A program made the position numbers and the translations under genes. Shown here one piece after another: positions 7,121-7,306 of a stretch of 7,306 nt of DNA. The DNA is from an uncultured Simplicispira sp. GTDB taxonomy: Bacteria; Pseudomonadota; Gammaproteobacteria; Burkholderiales; Burkholderiaceae_C. The stretch lies in assembly GCA_903882725.1 (NCBI GenBank), contig CAIRYF010000422.1:1-7306 (forward strand), given 5' to 3'. Below the pieces are notes generated by a model that was not told where the DNA came from, did no database searches, and worked only from the letters and a program-made list of their open reading frames with translations. Positions within the stretch are counted from its first letter, which is position 1. Each line of letters starts with the position of its first letter.

Positions 7121-7139
7121 GCGGCAATCGTGTCGCCGC
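7121..7139 (+). promoter_or_regulatory. Hairpin upstream of the rpsA ribosome binding site
   Basis: GCGGC (7121-7125) and GCCGC (7135-7139) form a 5-pair GC-rich stem around a 9-base loop, ending 15 bases before the Shine-Dalgarno sequence. In E. coli, S1 represses translation of its own mRNA through a structured leader, so a hairpin here could play that part. The pairing is visible; the role is inferred. Confidence 0.35.
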
Positions 7140-7154
7140 AAACCTGTCAGTGGC

Positions 7155-7160
7155 AAGGAA
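7155..7160 (+). promoter_or_regulatory. Ribosome binding site of rpsA
   Basis: AAGGAA lies 4 bases before the ATG at 7165 (5 bases if the core is taken as AAGGA). It is the only canonical Shine-Dalgarno sequence in the window and fixes the rpsA start. Confidence 0.85.
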
Positions 7161-7164
7161 ATAC

Positions 7165-7306
7165 ATGTCTGAATCTTTTGCCGCCCTTTTTGAAGAATCC
7201 CTGAAGCGCTCAGAAATGCGCACAGGTGAAGTGATCACCGCTGAAGTGGTTCGTATCGAACATAACCACGTGGTGGTCAACGCTGGCCTCAAGTCTGAAG
7301 CTTATG
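7165..7306 (+). CDS. rpsA: 30S ribosomal protein S1, N-terminal part (3' end outside window)
   Basis: S1 binds mRNA on the 30S subunit and helps start translation, especially on messages with weak Shine-Dalgarno sequences. Only 47 codons are in the window. They begin MSESFAALFEESLKRSEMR and continue to VVVNAGLKSEAY, nearly matching the start of E. coli S1 (MTESFAQLFEESLK and VDAGLKSES). They cover the ribosome-anchoring N-terminal segment and the first strands of the first S1 domain. The start is fixed by the AAGGAA site. The gap to the upstream gene is 178 bases, so separate transcription is plausible. Following cmk with rpsA is a common arrangement, also found in E. coli. Confidence 0.97.
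   Translation, partial: MSESFAALFEESLKRSEMRTGEVITAEVVRIEHNHVVVNAGLKSEAY

Noticed and set aside
1..7306. Defence system, prophage, insertion sequence, CRISPR array or tRNA gene
   Set aside because: Coding sequence accounts for nearly the whole window with core genes, and the gaps hold only short hairpins and one repeat. Nothing supports these feature types.

Overview
The window is a GC-rich, densely packed piece of chromosome, almost certainly from a betaproteobacterium of the order Burkholderiales and most likely the family Comamonadaceae. Three things point there: the gene order gyrA-serC-pheA-tyrA-aroA-cmk-rpsA, an EPSP synthase fused to cytidylate kinase, and a short palindromic dispersed repeat of a kind I remember from Comamonadaceae genomes. 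No database search was possible. All family comparisons are with protein sequences recalled from memory, mainly those of E. coli.

Layout, all on the + strand: the C-terminal three-fifths of gyrA (1-1659); a 102-base gap with a hairpin and a dispersed repeat; serC (1762-2871); pheA (2894-4021); tyrA (4049-4933); a single reading frame encoding AroA fused to Cmk (4947-6986); a 178-base gap with hairpins and a possible leader; and the first 47 codons of rpsA (7165-7306, running off the window). The gaps from serC to the aroA-cmk fusion are only 22, 27 and 13 bases, so these four genes look like one operon. rpsA has its own leader and a canonical ribosome binding site. No stretch over 300 bases lacks a gene.

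How the genes work together: AroA makes EPSP, the precursor of chorismate. PheA turns chorismate into prephenate and then phenylpyruvate (phenylalanine branch). TyrA oxidises prephenate or arogenate (tyrosine branch). SerC makes phosphoserine and also serves pyridoxal-phosphate synthesis. Cmk recycles CMP, and S1 and gyrase belong to the core translation and DNA machinery. The order contains the E. coli serC-aroA and cmk-rpsA pairs, joined into one block with pheA and tyrA between serC and aroA.

This is core housekeeping DNA. I found no defence system, mobile-element gene, phage gene or CRISPR array. The points most worth a second look are: a stretch of aroA that looks like the dispersed repeat captured in frame; the near linker-less AroA-Cmk fusion; a valine where E. 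coli chorismate mutase has its catalytic glutamate; an NADP-type cofactor loop in TyrA; and competing helices in front of rpsA.
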